A stretch of DNA of 64,000 nucleotides from Halomonas huangheensis (GTDB lineage Bacteria > Pseudomonadota > Gammaproteobacteria > Pseudomonadales > Halomonadaceae): the NCBI RefSeq assembly GCF_001431725.1, contig NZ_CP013106.1, positions 1,798,001 through 1,862,000 of the forward strand. The letters run 5' to 3'. Each line of letters begins with the position of its first letter. Position 1 is the stretch's first letter. Of this stretch, positions 35,635 to 45,782 are shown piece after piece. A model generated the notes under the pieces. It saw only the letters and a list, made by a program, of their open reading frames with translations, did no database searches and was not told the DNA's origin. The translations under genes and the position numbers were made by a program.

Positions 35635-36579
35635 ATGTCCCTGTTTCATTTTCTCGATGAACGTACGCCACTGAAGGGCCGCCTGGCCTTGAGTGTCGAG
35701 TATGATGGCACTTCGTACTGTGGCTGGCAGCGTCTCAAGCACGCACCCTCGGTTCAGGGGGCGCTGGAGAAAGCGCTTGGCAAGATCGCCGGGACGGATA
35801 TCACGGTACATTGCAGCGGGCGTACTGATTCCGGAGTGCATGCTACGCGCCAGATCGCGCATTTTGATCCCCCAGTGGCTCGTTCCGAGAAGGCCTGGGT
35901 GTTCGGTGGTAATGCCAACTTACCGCGTGACATCGCGATTCGCTGGATTCGAGAAGTGCCCGATGACTTCCACTCTCGTTTCAAGGCCCTGGCTCGCCGC
36001 TATCGCTATGTGATTCTCAATCAGCCCAGCCGGCCAGTATTGGAGCGGGCCAATGCCACCTGGTGTCGAGATCCACTCGATGCCGATGCCATGCATCAGG
36101 CCGCCCAGGTACTGGTGGGTGAGCATGACTTCTCGAGTTTCCGCGCCGCGGGCTGTCAGTCGAAGACGCCCTGGCGCCATCTGCATTTCATTGAAGTGCA
36201 TCGCCACGGCCCACTGGTGGTGGTGGATCTGCAGGCCAATGCCTTTCTGCATCATATGGTACGTAATATCGTCGGTGCGTTGGTGACGGTAGGACGGGGT
36301 GAGCAGGGCACCGACCATATTGCTCGATTGCTGGCGCTCAAGGATCGCACCCTTGGTGATGTCACCGCGCCTGGCTGTGGGCTGCATTTTGTCGATACCG
36401 TTTATGACGAGGTATGGCAGTTGCCGAAGGAACCTCTGGGGCCCAATCTATTGGCGTTTCTCGGCGAGTGGACTGGTGAGCGCCCACTGCCCGACTGTCC
36501 GATGGTTGCGTATCGGCGCGGACAACCGATCGCCGCCGATGTGGAAGAACAGATGCGCCGCCGCCTGGGGCGGTGCTGA
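35635..36579 (+). CDS. truA: tRNA pseudouridine(38-40) synthase
   Basis: About 314 residues. LALSVEYDGTSYCGWQRL and HCSGRTDSGVHATRQIAHFD (catalytic Asp) identify TruA, and NAFLHHMVRNIVGALVTVG is also typical. MSLFHFLDE at 35635 is chosen, with GAAGG about 13 bases upstream; an in-frame ATG at 35596 is possible. The 40-residue lead in the longer frame has no family sense. It is followed 14 bases later by trpF, the usual order. Confidence 0.93.
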   Translation: MSLFHFLDERTPLKGRLALSVEYDGTSYCGWQRLKHAPSVQGALEKALGKIAGTDITVHCSGRTDSGVHATRQIAHFDPPVARSEKAWVFGGNANLPRDIAIRWIREVPDDFHSRFKALARRYRYVILNQPSRPVLERANATWCRDPLDADAMHQAAQVLVGEHDFSSFRAAGCQSKTPWRHLHFIEVHRHGPLVVVDLQANAFLHHMVRNIVGALVTVGRGEQGTDHIARLLALKDRTLGDVTAPGCGLHFVDTVYDEVWQLPKEPLGPNLLAFLGEWTGERPLPDCPMVAYRRGQPIAADVEEQMRRRLGRC

Positions 36580-36593
36580 TGGAGGGAGAGCCT

Positions 36594-37247
36594 ATGTCGC
36601 TGAACGCTACCTCGATGCCTCGCCTGGCGCGCACTCGCGTCAAGTTCTGCGGGTTTACCCGCTCGCAGGATGTCACCGACGCGGTTGCCCTGGGGGCCGA
36701 TGCACTGGGATTCGTGATGTGGCCCGGCAGCAAGCGGGCCATCGATGTGTCGACACTGGCGTCTCTTGCCACCTTGGTGCCGGCGTTCGTCACGCGGGTA
36801 GGGCTGTTCGTCAACCCCACGCCGGAAGAAGTGCAGGCCTGTCTTCCCTGGTTGGATCTGTTGCAGTTTCACGGTGATGAGTCTCCAGAATTCTGTGCTC
36901 AATTCGGCCGTGCCTGGATCAAGGCTCTGCGGATGCGAGATGACATCGATCTTTCCGCGGCCCAGCAGGACTATGCCGGGGCAAACGCGTTGCTGCTGGA
37001 CGCGTGGCGACCGGGGGTGCCGGGCGGCACTGGTGAGACATTCGACTGGTCGCGAATCCCCGACGATCTCGTAAAACCTGTTATCCTCGCCGGTGGTCTT
37101 GATGCCGAAATCGTAGGCCAGGCGATTACCGCTGTTGCGCCTTATGCGGTCGATGTCTCTGGTGGTATCGAGGTAAGTGCGGGGTGCAAGGGCGTGGAGC
37201 ATATGCAAGCCTTCATGGCAGCGGTGCGTGCGGCTGACCATGGTTGA
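36594..37247 (+). CDS. trpF: Phosphoribosylanthranilate isomerase
   Basis: 217 residues, a TIM-barrel enzyme of tryptophan synthesis. RVKFCGFTRSQDVTDAVALG gives the catalytic Cys, VGLFVNPT and LQFHGDESPEFC follow, and the phosphate site is in VDVSGGIEVSAGCKG. ATG 36594 has GGAGGGAGAGCC upstream, preferred over the longer frame from 36573. Standalone trpF between truA and accD is the gammaproteobacterial arrangement outside enterics. Confidence 0.95.
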   Translation: MSLNATSMPRLARTRVKFCGFTRSQDVTDAVALGADALGFVMWPGSKRAIDVSTLASLATLVPAFVTRVGLFVNPTPEEVQACLPWLDLLQFHGDESPEFCAQFGRAWIKALRMRDDIDLSAAQQDYAGANALLLDAWRPGVPGGTGETFDWSRIPDDLVKPVILAGGLDAEIVGQAITAVAPYAVDVSGGIEVSAGCKGVEHMQAFMAAVRAADHG

Positions 37248-37435
37248 AGGTCGCTGCTTGCGCTGAACTATCTCGCTCGTTCTATCTCGTTGCCGCTACC
37301 ACTTCGCCGGGGCGAGCCGCTACAATATGCGCCAATGCGTCTGGGTATCTGTATTGGGTCTCATTGCTGCGCATCCGAATCGACTCCGTCATCGGCTGGT
37401 AGGCCGGTGGCTGCAACAAACGGAAGACATCTGAC

Positions 37436-38479
37436 ATGAGCTGGTTAGACAAGATTGTACCTTCGGTGGGCCGTATTCAGCGCAAGGATCGTCGTGCGAG
37501 CGTCCCCGATGGCCTGTGGCGAAAGTGTCCCAAATGTGAAGCCGTGCTCTACCTCCCGGAGCTCGAGAAGAACCACAACGTCTGCCCCAAGTGCGACCAT
37601 CACCTGCGCCTGACAGCTCGCAAGCGGCTGAGCTGGTTCCTGGACGAAGAAGGGCGTGAAGAGCTGTCGGCGGATCTCGAGCCGGTGGACCGCCTGAAAT
37701 TCCGTGATTCCAAGAAGTATCGTGATCGTCTCGCGGCAGCTCAGAAGGATACCGGTGAGAAGGATGCCCTGGTGGCCATGCGTGGCCAGTTGGACGGCGT
37801 TCCGGTGGTGGCTGTCGCATTCGAGTTCACCTTCATGGGCGGTTCCATGGGCGCCGTGGTGGGTGAGAAATTCGTGCGTGCCGCGACCGTAGCCCTGGAA
37901 GAGCGCGTTCCGCTGGTGTGCTTTGCCGCATCCGGTGGCGCACGCATGCAGGAAGCGCTGTTCTCGCTGATGCAGATGGCCAAGACCTCTGCAGCGCTGG
38001 AGAAGCTCAAGCAGGCCGGAGTGCCTTATATTTCGGTATTGACCGATCCGGTATTCGGCGGCGTCTCTGCGTCACTGGCGATGCTGGGCGACCTGAACAT
38101 CGCCGAACCTTATGCATTGATTGGTTTTGCTGGGCCGCGTGTCATTGAGCAGACGGTGCGCGAGAAGTTGCCCGAGGGCTTCCAGCGTAGTGAATTCCTG
38201 CTTGAACACGGTACCGTCGACATGATCGTGCATCGCCACGAGATGCGTGACCGCGTCGGCAGCGTGCTGCGCAAGTTGACTCATCAGCCTGCAGCCGGTG
38301 GAACAGTCGCCACCGAGCCTGATCTGGTCGATGCTGCCGAAGCAGCGGAACTGGAGCAGGCGAGTACCGAAGAGCAATCGCTGCAACAGGACGCTCCGCT
38401 ATCTGGTGATCACACTGCTGACGATGCAAGGCAGAATGATGACAAGCCGCCCGCACCATCTTCAGAGGCACCGCGCTGA
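37436..38479 (+). CDS. accD: Acetyl-CoA carboxylase carboxyltransferase beta subunit
   Basis: 347 residues. A zinc ribbon ([24 protein letters not shown]) opens the protein. The carboxyltransferase core contains [29 protein letters not shown] and [19 protein letters not shown]. The last ~65 residues are a low-complexity acidic tail ([18 protein letters not shown]), beyond the usual family end near residue 285. Acidic tails suit a halophile. Confidence 0.96.
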   Translation: MSWLDKIVPSVGRIQRKDRRASVPDGLWRKCPKCEAVLYLPELEKNHNVCPKCDHHLRLTARKRLSWFLDEEGREELSADLEPVDRLKFRDSKKYRDRLAAAQKDTGEKDALVAMRGQLDGVPVVAVAFEFTFMGGSMGAVVGEKFVRAATVALEERVPLVCFAASGGARMQEALFSLMQMAKTSAALEKLKQAGVPYISVLTDPVFGGVSASLAMLGDLNIAEPYALIGFAGPRVIEQTVREKLPEGFQRSEFLLEHGTVDMIVHRHEMRDRVGSVLRKLTHQPAAGGTVATEPDLVDAAEAAELEQASTEEQSLQQDAPLSGDHTADDARQNDDKPPAPSSEAPR

Positions 38480-38489
38480 TCGCTTGCTC

Positions 38490-39866
38490 ATGACCGACTC
38501 CAGTCTGCCTGTAACCCTCGATGCCTGGCTGACCAGGCTCGAGGCGGCGCACCCTGTAGGGATTGATCTTGGCCTCGAGCGGGTTGCGGTCGTGGCTCGG
38601 CGCATGGGGTTGTTCGATACTCCCATCGCCGAGCGTGTGATTACGGTCGCCGGAACCAATGGCAAAGGCTCAACCGTGGCGATGCTCGAATCGCTGGCAC
38701 AGGCCCATGGCTTGAGCGTTTCCTGTTATACCTCCCCACATCTGCTGCGCTACAACGAGCGCCTGCGTCTCGACGGTATCGAGGCCGAGGACGAACTGCT
38801 GGTGGCAGGCTTTGTGGCGGTGGAGCAGGCGCGACTCGCCCCTGAGCCGGTGAGCCTGACCTACTTCGAGGTCGGCACTCTTGCAGCCCTCTGGGCCATT
38901 GCCCGCCAGCACCCTCAGTTGGCAGTGCTTGAGGTCGGGCTGGGAGGGCGTCTCGATGCCGTTAATATCATTGATGCCGATGTGGCTGTGGTCACCACTG
39001 TCGCTCAGGACCATGCGGCTTTCCTCGGCACTGATATCAATGTGATCGGCCGTGAGAAGGCTGGCATCATGCGAGCGCAACGACCTGTGGTGCTTGGCAG
39101 CACCTCGCTACCGCCCTCGGTATCTGAGTATGCCGCTGATATCGGTGCCCGGGCCTATCACCTCGATAGCGAGTTCAGCCACAGCTCGACGTTCAGCGAT
39201 AGCCCAGAGTTCGTTGATGGCGATAGTCGTGACGTTGCCCTCTGGAACTGGGCAGGAAAGGCTGCATCAGGACAGGCTCTGTGCCTTGAAGCATTGCCCG
39301 ATCCGAAACTCCCGCGTGACAATGCCGCCGCCGCGTTGCAGGCCCTTGCACTCAGTGGCGTGATGCTTGATGTGGAGGCCTGTCGACGTGCTCTGTCCAG
39401 TGTGCGTATCAATGGGCGTATGCAATGGCGTGGCCAGTGGTGTCTGGATGTCGGGCACAATCCTCACGCGGCGGCCTGGGTGGCTGAGCAGTTGAGTACG
39501 ACCAGCTCTCCCGGGGCGCGCACACTGTGTCTGTTGGGTATGCTGGAAGACAAGGATGCCGACGGCGTCATTGAGGCCCTTGCACCGGCCATCGATGCCT
39601 GGCTACCGGTGAGTCTCGAAGGAGACCGTGCACGCAAGGCCAGCGACCTTGCCCAACGCCTTGAACTGAATGGCCAGCAGGTCATGCACCAGGCTGATAG
39701 CCCAGTAGAGGCTGCCATATGGCTCCAGACACGCCTCGAACCGGGGGATCGTGTGCTGGTGACCGGGTCGTTCCTGACGGTCAGTGCCATAATGGGCATG
39801 TGGCACCAGGCATCCAGCGATGACGAGAACGGATCGAGGGAGCAAGATGAAATACGGAATGCGTGA
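38490..39866 (+). CDS. folC: Bifunctional folylpolyglutamate/dihydrofolate synthase
   Basis: 458 residues. The Mur-ligase-type ATP loop ITVAGTNGKGSTVAMLES and SCYTSPHLLRYNERLRLDG are clear, as is AVLEVGLGGRLDAVNIID. It adds glutamate to folates. Start at ATG 38490 (MTDSSLPVTL). The longer frame from 38298 overlaps accD and is rejected. The 3' end overlaps the next gene by about 20 bases. Confidence 0.95.
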   Translation: MTDSSLPVTLDAWLTRLEAAHPVGIDLGLERVAVVARRMGLFDTPIAERVITVAGTNGKGSTVAMLESLAQAHGLSVSCYTSPHLLRYNERLRLDGIEAEDELLVAGFVAVEQARLAPEPVSLTYFEVGTLAALWAIARQHPQLAVLEVGLGGRLDAVNIIDADVAVVTTVAQDHAAFLGTDINVIGREKAGIMRAQRPVVLGSTSLPPSVSEYAADIGARAYHLDSEFSHSSTFSDSPEFVDGDSRDVALWNWAGKAASGQALCLEALPDPKLPRDNAAAALQALALSGVMLDVEACRRALSSVRINGRMQWRGQWCLDVGHNPHAAAWVAEQLSTTSSPGARTLCLLGMLEDKDADGVIEALAPAIDAWLPVSLEGDRARKASDLAQRLELNGQQVMHQADSPVEAAIWLQTRLEPGDRVLVTGSFLTVSAIMGMWHQASSDDENGSREQDEIRNA

Positions 39867-40506
39867 AAGAATCAGCGGAGTCGTCATTGTCGTGGCACTA
39901 GCCGTTATCTTCGTGCCGATGTTGTTTGATGAGCCAGATAATGCCGACCAGCGCCCCGACCCTGTGTTGACCATTGAGCCGCCGGTTGACGTCGAACGGC
40001 GTGACGTTCCGGCTCCCGAGGCGCCCGATGGCCTGGGAGAAATCGTGGGGCCGCAGAGTCACGAGCAGCGAGAGCAGGTACTGGACGAGGCGCAACAGCA
40101 AACCCAGTCACGGGATGCTGAAAGCGAACAGCAGCGGCCGGAGCAGGAACCGGACACGGCGAGCGAAGCGCCGCGCGAGGATCCGATTGCGGCTATTGCT
40201 CAAGCAGCGGATCAGCGTCTAACGGATTCCAGCTCCAACTCCAGTTCCTCGACGCCTGCTGCTTCAGGCTCCGGTGAATGGTCGGTGCAGATCGGTAGCT
40301 TTGGCAAGGTCGCCAATGCCGACGGCGCACTGCAGAGGCTGCGCAACAAGGGCTATCCCGCCTGGAAGCAACAGCGTAGCGATGGCCTCACTGCGGTGTA
40401 TGCCGGTCCTTACACCACGACCAGTGAAGCCGAGAATGTCATGGGTAGAATCAAGGGCGATGCCGAGCTGGGCTTCAACGGCTTCCTCAAGAGGGCGGCA
40501 CCTTGA
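39847..40506 (+). CDS. dedD: DedD-like SPOR domain protein
   Basis: About 219 residues. Start MKYGMRERISGV at 39847, with AGGGAG six bases upstream. One N-terminal membrane helix (VVIVVALAVIFVPMLF), a long acidic Gln/Glu-rich linker (residues 30-140), and a C-terminal SPOR domain (WSVQIGSFGKVANADGAL ... VYAGPYTTTSEAENVM) that binds denuded peptidoglycan at the septum. The position between folC and cvpA is that of dedD in Escherichia coli. Confidence 0.9.
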   Translation: MKYGMRERISGVVIVVALAVIFVPMLFDEPDNADQRPDPVLTIEPPVDVERRDVPAPEAPDGLGEIVGPQSHEQREQVLDEAQQQTQSRDAESEQQRPEQEPDTASEAPREDPIAAIAQAADQRLTDSSSNSSSSTPAASGSGEWSVQIGSFGKVANADGALQRLRNKGYPAWKQQRSDGLTAVYAGPYTTTSEAENVMGRIKGDAELGFNGFLKRAAP

Positions 40507-41183
40507 TGCTGGTGACCTGGGTCGATTGGGTCTTTGTTGCTCTGCTGGCACTGGCCGTAGCAGCGGGCTTTGTCCGCGGCCTGGTGCGAGAGGCATTAGG
40601 TCTGGCGACCTGGATCGTAGCGTTGCTGGCGGCTCGGGTGTTCTGTCAGCCGGTGGCGGATTTTCTTGCCACCTGGATCGACAATGACGATGGTCGCTTG
40701 ATTGTCGCCTTTGTCGCGATCATCATCGCCACCATTCTGGTGGGGGGCATACTCATTCGCATGCTTCAGGCAGCGATCGAGTGGGCCGGGGCAGGTTTCC
40801 TGAATCGAATGACGGGAGCCATGTTTGGTGGAGCCAAGGCGGTAGCGGCACTGACGTTGGTGACGTTGCTGATCGGTTTCACGCCACTGGTGCAATTGAG
40901 TGCCTGGCAAGACGCCTCGGTGCGTCCTTGGTTCGAGCAGTCTCGTGACTGGGCGCTTGCTCACCTGGATAGCATCGAGGGCGGCATGTCGGCATTGCCT
41001 GAGGCGCTACAGCACGTGCCGCAGTCTGAAGAGCCCCAGCCACTGGCTGAGCCGGTGGAGCAGGCCGAGCAGATGGAACAGATTGATCAGCAGTTGCCGC
41101 AAACGGAGCAGGCGGCCGGACAGTCATCAACCACGCAGCAGGACCCGAGCGTGAACGGTGTCTCCACGATCAGTGACAGTTGA
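40506..41183 (+). CDS. cvpA: CvpA family membrane protein
   Basis: 225 residues from ATG 40506, which overlaps the dedD stop (TGATG). Four hydrophobic helices occupy residues 1-125, with VRGLVREALGLATWIVALLA typical of CvpA. The C-terminal 70 residues are Gln/Glu-rich (EEPQPLAEPVEQAEQMEQ), longer than in Escherichia coli. CvpA is linked to colicin V production, envelope homeostasis and purF. It precedes purF by 51 bases. Confidence 0.93.
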   Translation: MLVTWVDWVFVALLALAVAAGFVRGLVREALGLATWIVALLAARVFCQPVADFLATWIDNDDGRLIVAFVAIIIATILVGGILIRMLQAAIEWAGAGFLNRMTGAMFGGAKAVAALTLVTLLIGFTPLVQLSAWQDASVRPWFEQSRDWALAHLDSIEGGMSALPEALQHVPQSEEPQPLAEPVEQAEQMEQIDQQLPQTEQAAGQSSTTQQDPSVNGVSTISDS

Positions 41184-41234
41184 CTTCAGCGCCGCCTGAT
41201 CGGGCGGCGCATCATGGCAAATGAGGTAAGGTGA

Positions 41235-42755
41235 ATGTGCGGTATCGTCGGCCTGATGGCCAAGCAGGCGGTAAACCAGGCAATCTACGACGCCCTGACA
41301 GTGCTCCAGCATCGTGGTCAGGATGCCGCGGGGATGATGACCTGGAATGAAGGCCGATTCCTGCTGCGCAAGAGCAATGGCCTGGTTCGCGATGTCTTTC
41401 ATACCCGCCACATGGCGCGACTGAAAGGCAACCTTGGCATTGGGCACGTGCGCTATCCCACCGCTGGATCTTCCAGCGAGGCGGAGTCGCAGCCGTTCTA
41501 CGTCAACTCCCCCTACGGTATCACCCTGGCCCACAACGGCAACCTGACCAACTCCGAACAGATCAAGAAGGAGCTGTTCTCCTCGGATCTGCGCCACATC
41601 AACACCAGCTCTGATTCCGAAGTGCTGCTCAATGTCTTTGCACATGAACTGGGCAAGCAGGGACCGCATCTGAAGCCTGGCGATATTTTCGACGCTGTGC
41701 GTCGTGTACATCGTCGTTGCCTCGGTGGTTATGCCGCGGTATCCATTATCAATGGTGTTGGCCTGGTCGCTTTCCGTGACCCTCATGGTATCCGTCCGGT
41801 GGTCTTCGGTTCTCGTGATGAAGGTCAGGGTCAGGAGGTCATGATCGCCTCCGAGTCGGTAGCACTGGATGTTGGCGGTTTCGAACTACACCGCGACCTG
41901 GCACCGGGCGAGGCAATCTTCGTCGACATGCAGGGCGAGATTCATACTCAGCTTTGTGCCGACCGCCCTGAACTGGCGCCCTGCATCTTCGAGCATGTCT
42001 ATCTGGCGCGTCCCGACTCGATGCTCGATGGTGCCTATGTCTACGGCACGCGTTTGCAGATGGGGCGTAAGCTGGCCGATCGCGTCAAACGCGAGTGGCC
42101 CGATCACGATATCGACGTGGTTATTCCGATTCCCGATACCTCGCGTACCGCGGCACTGGAAATGGCTCAGCATCTTGGTGTGACCTACCGCGAAGGCTTC
42201 ATGAAGAACCGTTACATCGGACGAACCTTCATCATGCCGGGGCAGACTCAGCGCAAGAAGTCCGTACGCCAGAAGCTCAATGCCATCGACGTCGAGTTCC
42301 GTGGCAAGAATGTGCTACTGGTGGACGATTCCATCGTGCGTGGTACCACCTGCAAGCAGATCATTCAGATGGCACGTGATGCCGGTGCCAACAATGTCTA
42401 TTTTGCCTCTGCAGCGCCCCCCGTGCGCTATCCCAACGTCTACGGTATCGATATGCCGGCTGCCAGCGAGTTGATCGCTCATGGCCGCAGCGAGGCCGAA
42501 GTGGGAGAGCTGATCGGTGCCGACCGCATCGTCTATCAGGACCTCGAGGACCTCAAGGCGGCCTGTCGTGAAGTCAATCCGGCGCTTGATGATTTTGACT
42601 GTTCGGTGTTCGATGGTCGATATATCACCGGCGATATCGACGACAACTACCTTGCCGATCTTGAAGCATCGCGCAACGATAGTGCCAAGCAGGAGCAGAA
42701 TGTCGGCGATCACGCGCTGGTGGGGATGCACAATCAGGACGATGACATCGATTGA
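41235..42755 (+). CDS. purF: Amidophosphoribosyltransferase
   Basis: A 506-residue first enzyme of purine synthesis. Cys2 in [10 protein letters not shown] is the glutaminase nucleophile. [19 protein letters not shown] and the PRPP loop [18 protein letters not shown] are intact. Start ATG 41235 follows AGGTAAGGTGA. The C-terminus extends past [14 protein letters not shown] with an acidic tail. Confidence 0.97.
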   Translation: MCGIVGLMAKQAVNQAIYDALTVLQHRGQDAAGMMTWNEGRFLLRKSNGLVRDVFHTRHMARLKGNLGIGHVRYPTAGSSSEAESQPFYVNSPYGITLAHNGNLTNSEQIKKELFSSDLRHINTSSDSEVLLNVFAHELGKQGPHLKPGDIFDAVRRVHRRCLGGYAAVSIINGVGLVAFRDPHGIRPVVFGSRDEGQGQEVMIASESVALDVGGFELHRDLAPGEAIFVDMQGEIHTQLCADRPELAPCIFEHVYLARPDSMLDGAYVYGTRLQMGRKLADRVKREWPDHDIDVVIPIPDTSRTAALEMAQHLGVTYREGFMKNRYIGRTFIMPGQTQRKKSVRQKLNAIDVEFRGKNVLLVDDSIVRGTTCKQIIQMARDAGANNVYFASAAPPVRYPNVYGIDMPAASELIAHGRSEAEVGELIGADRIVYQDLEDLKAACREVNPALDDFDCSVFDGRYITGDIDDNYLADLEASRNDSAKQEQNVGDHALVGMHNQDDDID

Positions 42756-42766
42756 GGAGAGGCGGC

Positions 42767-43978
42767 ATGCAGGACGACGCATTTGGTAACAGCCAGGGCG
42801 ACAACAACTGGGCAATCGATACACTGGCTATTCGCGCTGGGCAGATGCGTACCCATGAGCAGGAGCACTCCGAGCCGATCTTTCCTACCTCGAGCTTTGT
42901 CTATGGCAGTGCTGCCGAAGCGGCACGCAAGTTTGCGGGTGACGAGCCAGGCAATATCTACTCGCGCTTTACCAACCCCACAGTGCGCACCTTCGAGCGC
43001 CGCCTTGCCGCGTTGGAAGGTGGTGAACGTTGTGTCGCGACCAGCTCCGGCATGGCTGCGATACTGTCCACGGCTCTGGCGTTGTTGAAGGCGGGGGACG
43101 AGATCGTTGCCTCGCGTTCGCTGTTCGGCTCCACCGTCAGCCTGTTCGACAAGTACCTCGGCAAGTTGGGCATCAAGACACACTATGTCGAGTTGTCCGA
43201 CCTCAAGGCTTGGGAGGCGGCGATCACCCCCGAGACTCGGCTGCTGTTCGCCGAGACGCCATCCAACCCGCTTTCGGAAGTGGTCGATATTCAAGCGCTG
43301 GCCGATATTGCCCATCGCCATGATGCCTTGCTGGCTATCGACAACTGTTTCCTGACCCCGGCATTGCAGCGACCGTTGGAGTGGGGAGCGGATCTGGTGA
43401 TCCACTCGGCGACCAAGTATCTCGATGGCCAGGGACGCGCTATCGGTGGTGCGGTCGTAGGTCCTGACGCGTTGATCGAGGAAGTGTTCGGCGTGGTGCG
43501 TACCTGTGGTCCTTGTCTCAGTCCGTTCAATGCCTGGATATTCACCAAGGGGCTCGAAACCCTCGGGCTGCGGATGAAGGCACATTGCGCCGCGGCGTTG
43601 GAATTGGCGCAGTGGCTGGAAGCGCATCCCGCCGTTGAGCGAGTGCACTATAGTGGTCTGGAAAGTCATGCCCAGCATAGCTTGGCCAGCCGCCAACAGC
43701 GCGCTTTCGGCGCGGTATTGGGGCTGGAAGTGAAGGGCGGCCGTGAAGCGGCCTGGTCAGTGATCGATGCCACTCGACTGTTGTCGATCACCGGCAATCT
43801 GGGCGATACCAAGACCACCATCACCCATCCCGCCACCACCACCCATGGTCGGCTTTCCGATGAGCAGAAGGCGGTCGCCGGGATCAGCGAGAACCTGATC
43901 CGGATTGCCGTGGGTCTCGAAGACCTCGACGATATCAAGGCCGATCTGGCACGTGGCCTGGATGCGTTGAGCGTCTGA
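42767..43978 (+). CDS. metZ: O-succinylhomoserine sulfhydrylase
   Basis: A 403-residue PLP enzyme of the Cys/Met metabolism family. It has SSGMAAILSTALALLKAGDE and IHSATKYLDGQGRAIGG with the PLP Lys, and ends normally. MetZ rather than MetB/C is chosen because it follows purF, the Pseudomonas/Halomonas arrangement, and uses sulfide directly; the distinction from cystathionine gamma-synthase is not certain from sequence. ATG 42767 has GAGGAGAGGCGGC upstream. Confidence 0.9.
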   Translation: MQDDAFGNSQGDNNWAIDTLAIRAGQMRTHEQEHSEPIFPTSSFVYGSAAEAARKFAGDEPGNIYSRFTNPTVRTFERRLAALEGGERCVATSSGMAAILSTALALLKAGDEIVASRSLFGSTVSLFDKYLGKLGIKTHYVELSDLKAWEAAITPETRLLFAETPSNPLSEVVDIQALADIAHRHDALLAIDNCFLTPALQRPLEWGADLVIHSATKYLDGQGRAIGGAVVGPDALIEEVFGVVRTCGPCLSPFNAWIFTKGLETLGLRMKAHCAAALELAQWLEAHPAVERVHYSGLESHAQHSLASRQQRAFGAVLGLEVKGGREAAWSVIDATRLLSITGNLGDTKTTITHPATTTHGRLSDEQKAVAGISENLIRIAVGLEDLDDIKADLARGLDALSV

Positions 43979-44005
43979 TTGGCTTCCCCTGCGCGGTGTC
44001 CTTTG

Positions 44006-44030
44006 CTGCCCGACTTCGGTCGGGCAGTTT
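44006..44030 (+). terminator. Rho-independent terminator after metZ
   Basis: CTGCCCGAC, TTCG loop, GTCGGGCAG, then TTTGCGTTT. It closes the asd-metZ region. Confidence 0.9.
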
Positions 44031-44051
44031 GCGTTTACGAGCAGCGCGAGC

Positions 44052-44079
44052 GGTAAGCTGTAAGTTTCAGGCTGTAAGT
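44052..44079. repeat. Heptad repeat downstream of metZ
   Basis: CGGTAAG, CTGTAAG, TTTCAGG, CTGTAAG, followed by TAACCCC. This is the same family as at 16877 and 30463. Confidence 0.7.
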
Positions 44080-44293
44080 AACCCCGGACCCCAGCCCTTG
44101 TCTGTGCGCCATGGAGCAGTGCTCGAAGCTGAACACTGGAAATTACGAACAATTTATTCGATTTTTTCCACGAGAAGGGCTAAGTAAGTTACGTTAAGAT
44201 CGATTTCATCGACAGGTTGGCTAGTGTCACCACAGCCCGCTCGTTGCAGACTGGTCATCACGAACAGGTCATCACGAACAGGTCATCACTGCT

Positions 44294-44848
44294 ATGTGGC
44301 GTAATACGCAAAATGGATGGGGACTGGTCAGCATTGCCCTGCACTGGCTGAGTGCGCTGGCGATCATTGGCCTGTTTGCCCTTGGCTGGTGGATGACCGG
44401 GCTCGACTACTACAGTAGCTGGTACCACACTGCGCCATGGTGGCACCGTGGTATTGGCATGCTGGTGTTGCTGGCGACGCTGCTACGCCTGGTATGGCGT
44501 TTTTTCCAGCCACATCCGGAGGCTCATGGTTCTGCGTTGGAAAGGCATGCGGCATCATTTGGCCATGTGGCGATCTACCTACTATTGCTGGCGGTGTTGA
44601 TCAGTGGATATCTGATTTCCACGGCCGATGGCAAGGGAATCTCGGTACTGGACTGGTTCACTGTACCAGCGGTAATCAACGGGTTACCCGAGCAGGCAAC
44701 CCGTGCTGGTGTAGTGCATTGGTACAGTGCCGTGGCACTGATGGTGCTTTCGGCTGGCCATGCGCTGGCGGCACTGAAACATCATCTGGTGGATCGTCAG
44801 GACACGTTGGCAAGAATGGTAAACCCGCGCCTTTCACGACGAGACTGA
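44294..44848 (+). CDS. Cytochrome b561 family protein
   Basis: 184 residues, four hydrophobic helices. It begins WGLVSIALHWLSALAIIGLF, where the early His binds heme, and has further heme-ligand candidates in WWHRGIGMLVLLATLLRLVW, FGHVAIYLLLL and HWYSAVALMVLSAGHALAAL. Members pass electrons from quinol or to periplasmic acceptors. It is followed by a YceI gene, a common pairing in proteobacteria. The gap holds a duplicated CCACAAGAGACATT. Confidence 0.9.
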   Translation: MWRNTQNGWGLVSIALHWLSALAIIGLFALGWWMTGLDYYSSWYHTAPWWHRGIGMLVLLATLLRLVWRFFQPHPEAHGSALERHAASFGHVAIYLLLLAVLISGYLISTADGKGISVLDWFTVPAVINGLPEQATRAGVVHWYSAVALMVLSAGHALAALKHHLVDRQDTLARMVNPRLSRRD

Positions 44849-44967
44849 TGGTAAAGCCGCTTCAAAGAGAAAGAGGTCTCTTTGCAGGATCTGTTGCGAC
44901 AGTCCACAAGAGACATTCCACAAGAGACATTGCAGTTATTCATGACAGCAGCAACAGGGAGTAATGC

Positions 44968-45552
44968 ATGATGTTCAAGAAGACAACCATTGCCGCGTTT
45001 GGCGCGCTAGCCATGCTGCCACTGGCCCAGGCTCAGGCGGCGGACTACACCATCGATACCGAAGGCCAGCACGCCTTTGTCCAGTTCCGTATCAATCACG
45101 TCGGCTTCTCGTACATCCTCGGCAGCTTCGAGTCTTTCGATGGTACCTTCTCCTACGACGCGGAAGAGCCCGCAGCCTCCAGCGCGGAGCTGGAAGTTGA
45201 TGTGACCAGTCTCAATACCAACCATGCCGAGCGTGACAAACATATACTCAGCGGGGATTTCCTCAACGCCGATGAATATCCGACGGCCACCTTCACGTCC
45301 ACCGGGTTCGAATCCACCGGTGAGGGCGAGGGGGTTCTGACGGGGGATCTGACTCTGCACGGCACCACCCAGGCCATCGAGATGCCGGTGGAGCTGATCG
45401 GTGAGGGCGAAGATCCCTGGGGTGGCTATCGTGCTGGTTTCGAAGGCAGCACTGACCTGACGCTTGCTGATTATGGTATCGACATGAGCAAGTTCCCGGA
45501 AGCCATGCAGACTGTCGAGCTGTATGTCACTTTCGAGGGCGTCCGCCAGTAG
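44968..45552 (+). CDS. YceI family periplasmic protein
   Basis: 194 residues. A cleavable signal peptide (FKKTTIAAFGALAMLPLAQA, cut after AQA) is followed by the lipocalin-like YceI domain (YTIDTEGQHAFVQFRINHVG, LTLHGTTQAIEMPVELIGEG). Members bind polyprenoid or similar lipids. AGGGAG lies 7 bases before the start. It shares orientation with the b561 gene 119 bases upstream. Confidence 0.93.
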   Translation: MMFKKTTIAAFGALAMLPLAQAQAADYTIDTEGQHAFVQFRINHVGFSYILGSFESFDGTFSYDAEEPAASSAELEVDVTSLNTNHAERDKHILSGDFLNADEYPTATFTSTGFESTGEGEGVLTGDLTLHGTTQAIEMPVELIGEGEDPWGGYRAGFEGSTDLTLADYGIDMSKFPEAMQTVELYVTFEGVRQ

Positions 45553-45579
45553 GCAATAACCGCCACTGCAGGGTTCGCT

Positions 45580-45609
45580 CAGCCCCGGGGTCGCCCTCGG
45601 GGCTTTTTG
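45580..45609 (+). terminator. Rho-independent terminator after the YceI gene
   Basis: AGCCCCGGGG-TCG-CCCTCGGGGCT with TTTTT after it. Confidence 0.9.
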
Positions 45610-45782
45610 TCGCTGGTATGTGGGTTGTTCGTCGCGCCTGTTGGCGTTCCAGTCTCATTACCCAAGGGGTGCTCTTGAAGAGCCACCGAGCAGGATGAAG
45701 CATCACACGACGTTGTGATTCGCCTGTGAAGGCAGCTTGTTTGAGGGGCCTTGACCGTTGAGTATCAAACTTCGGAGTAGCT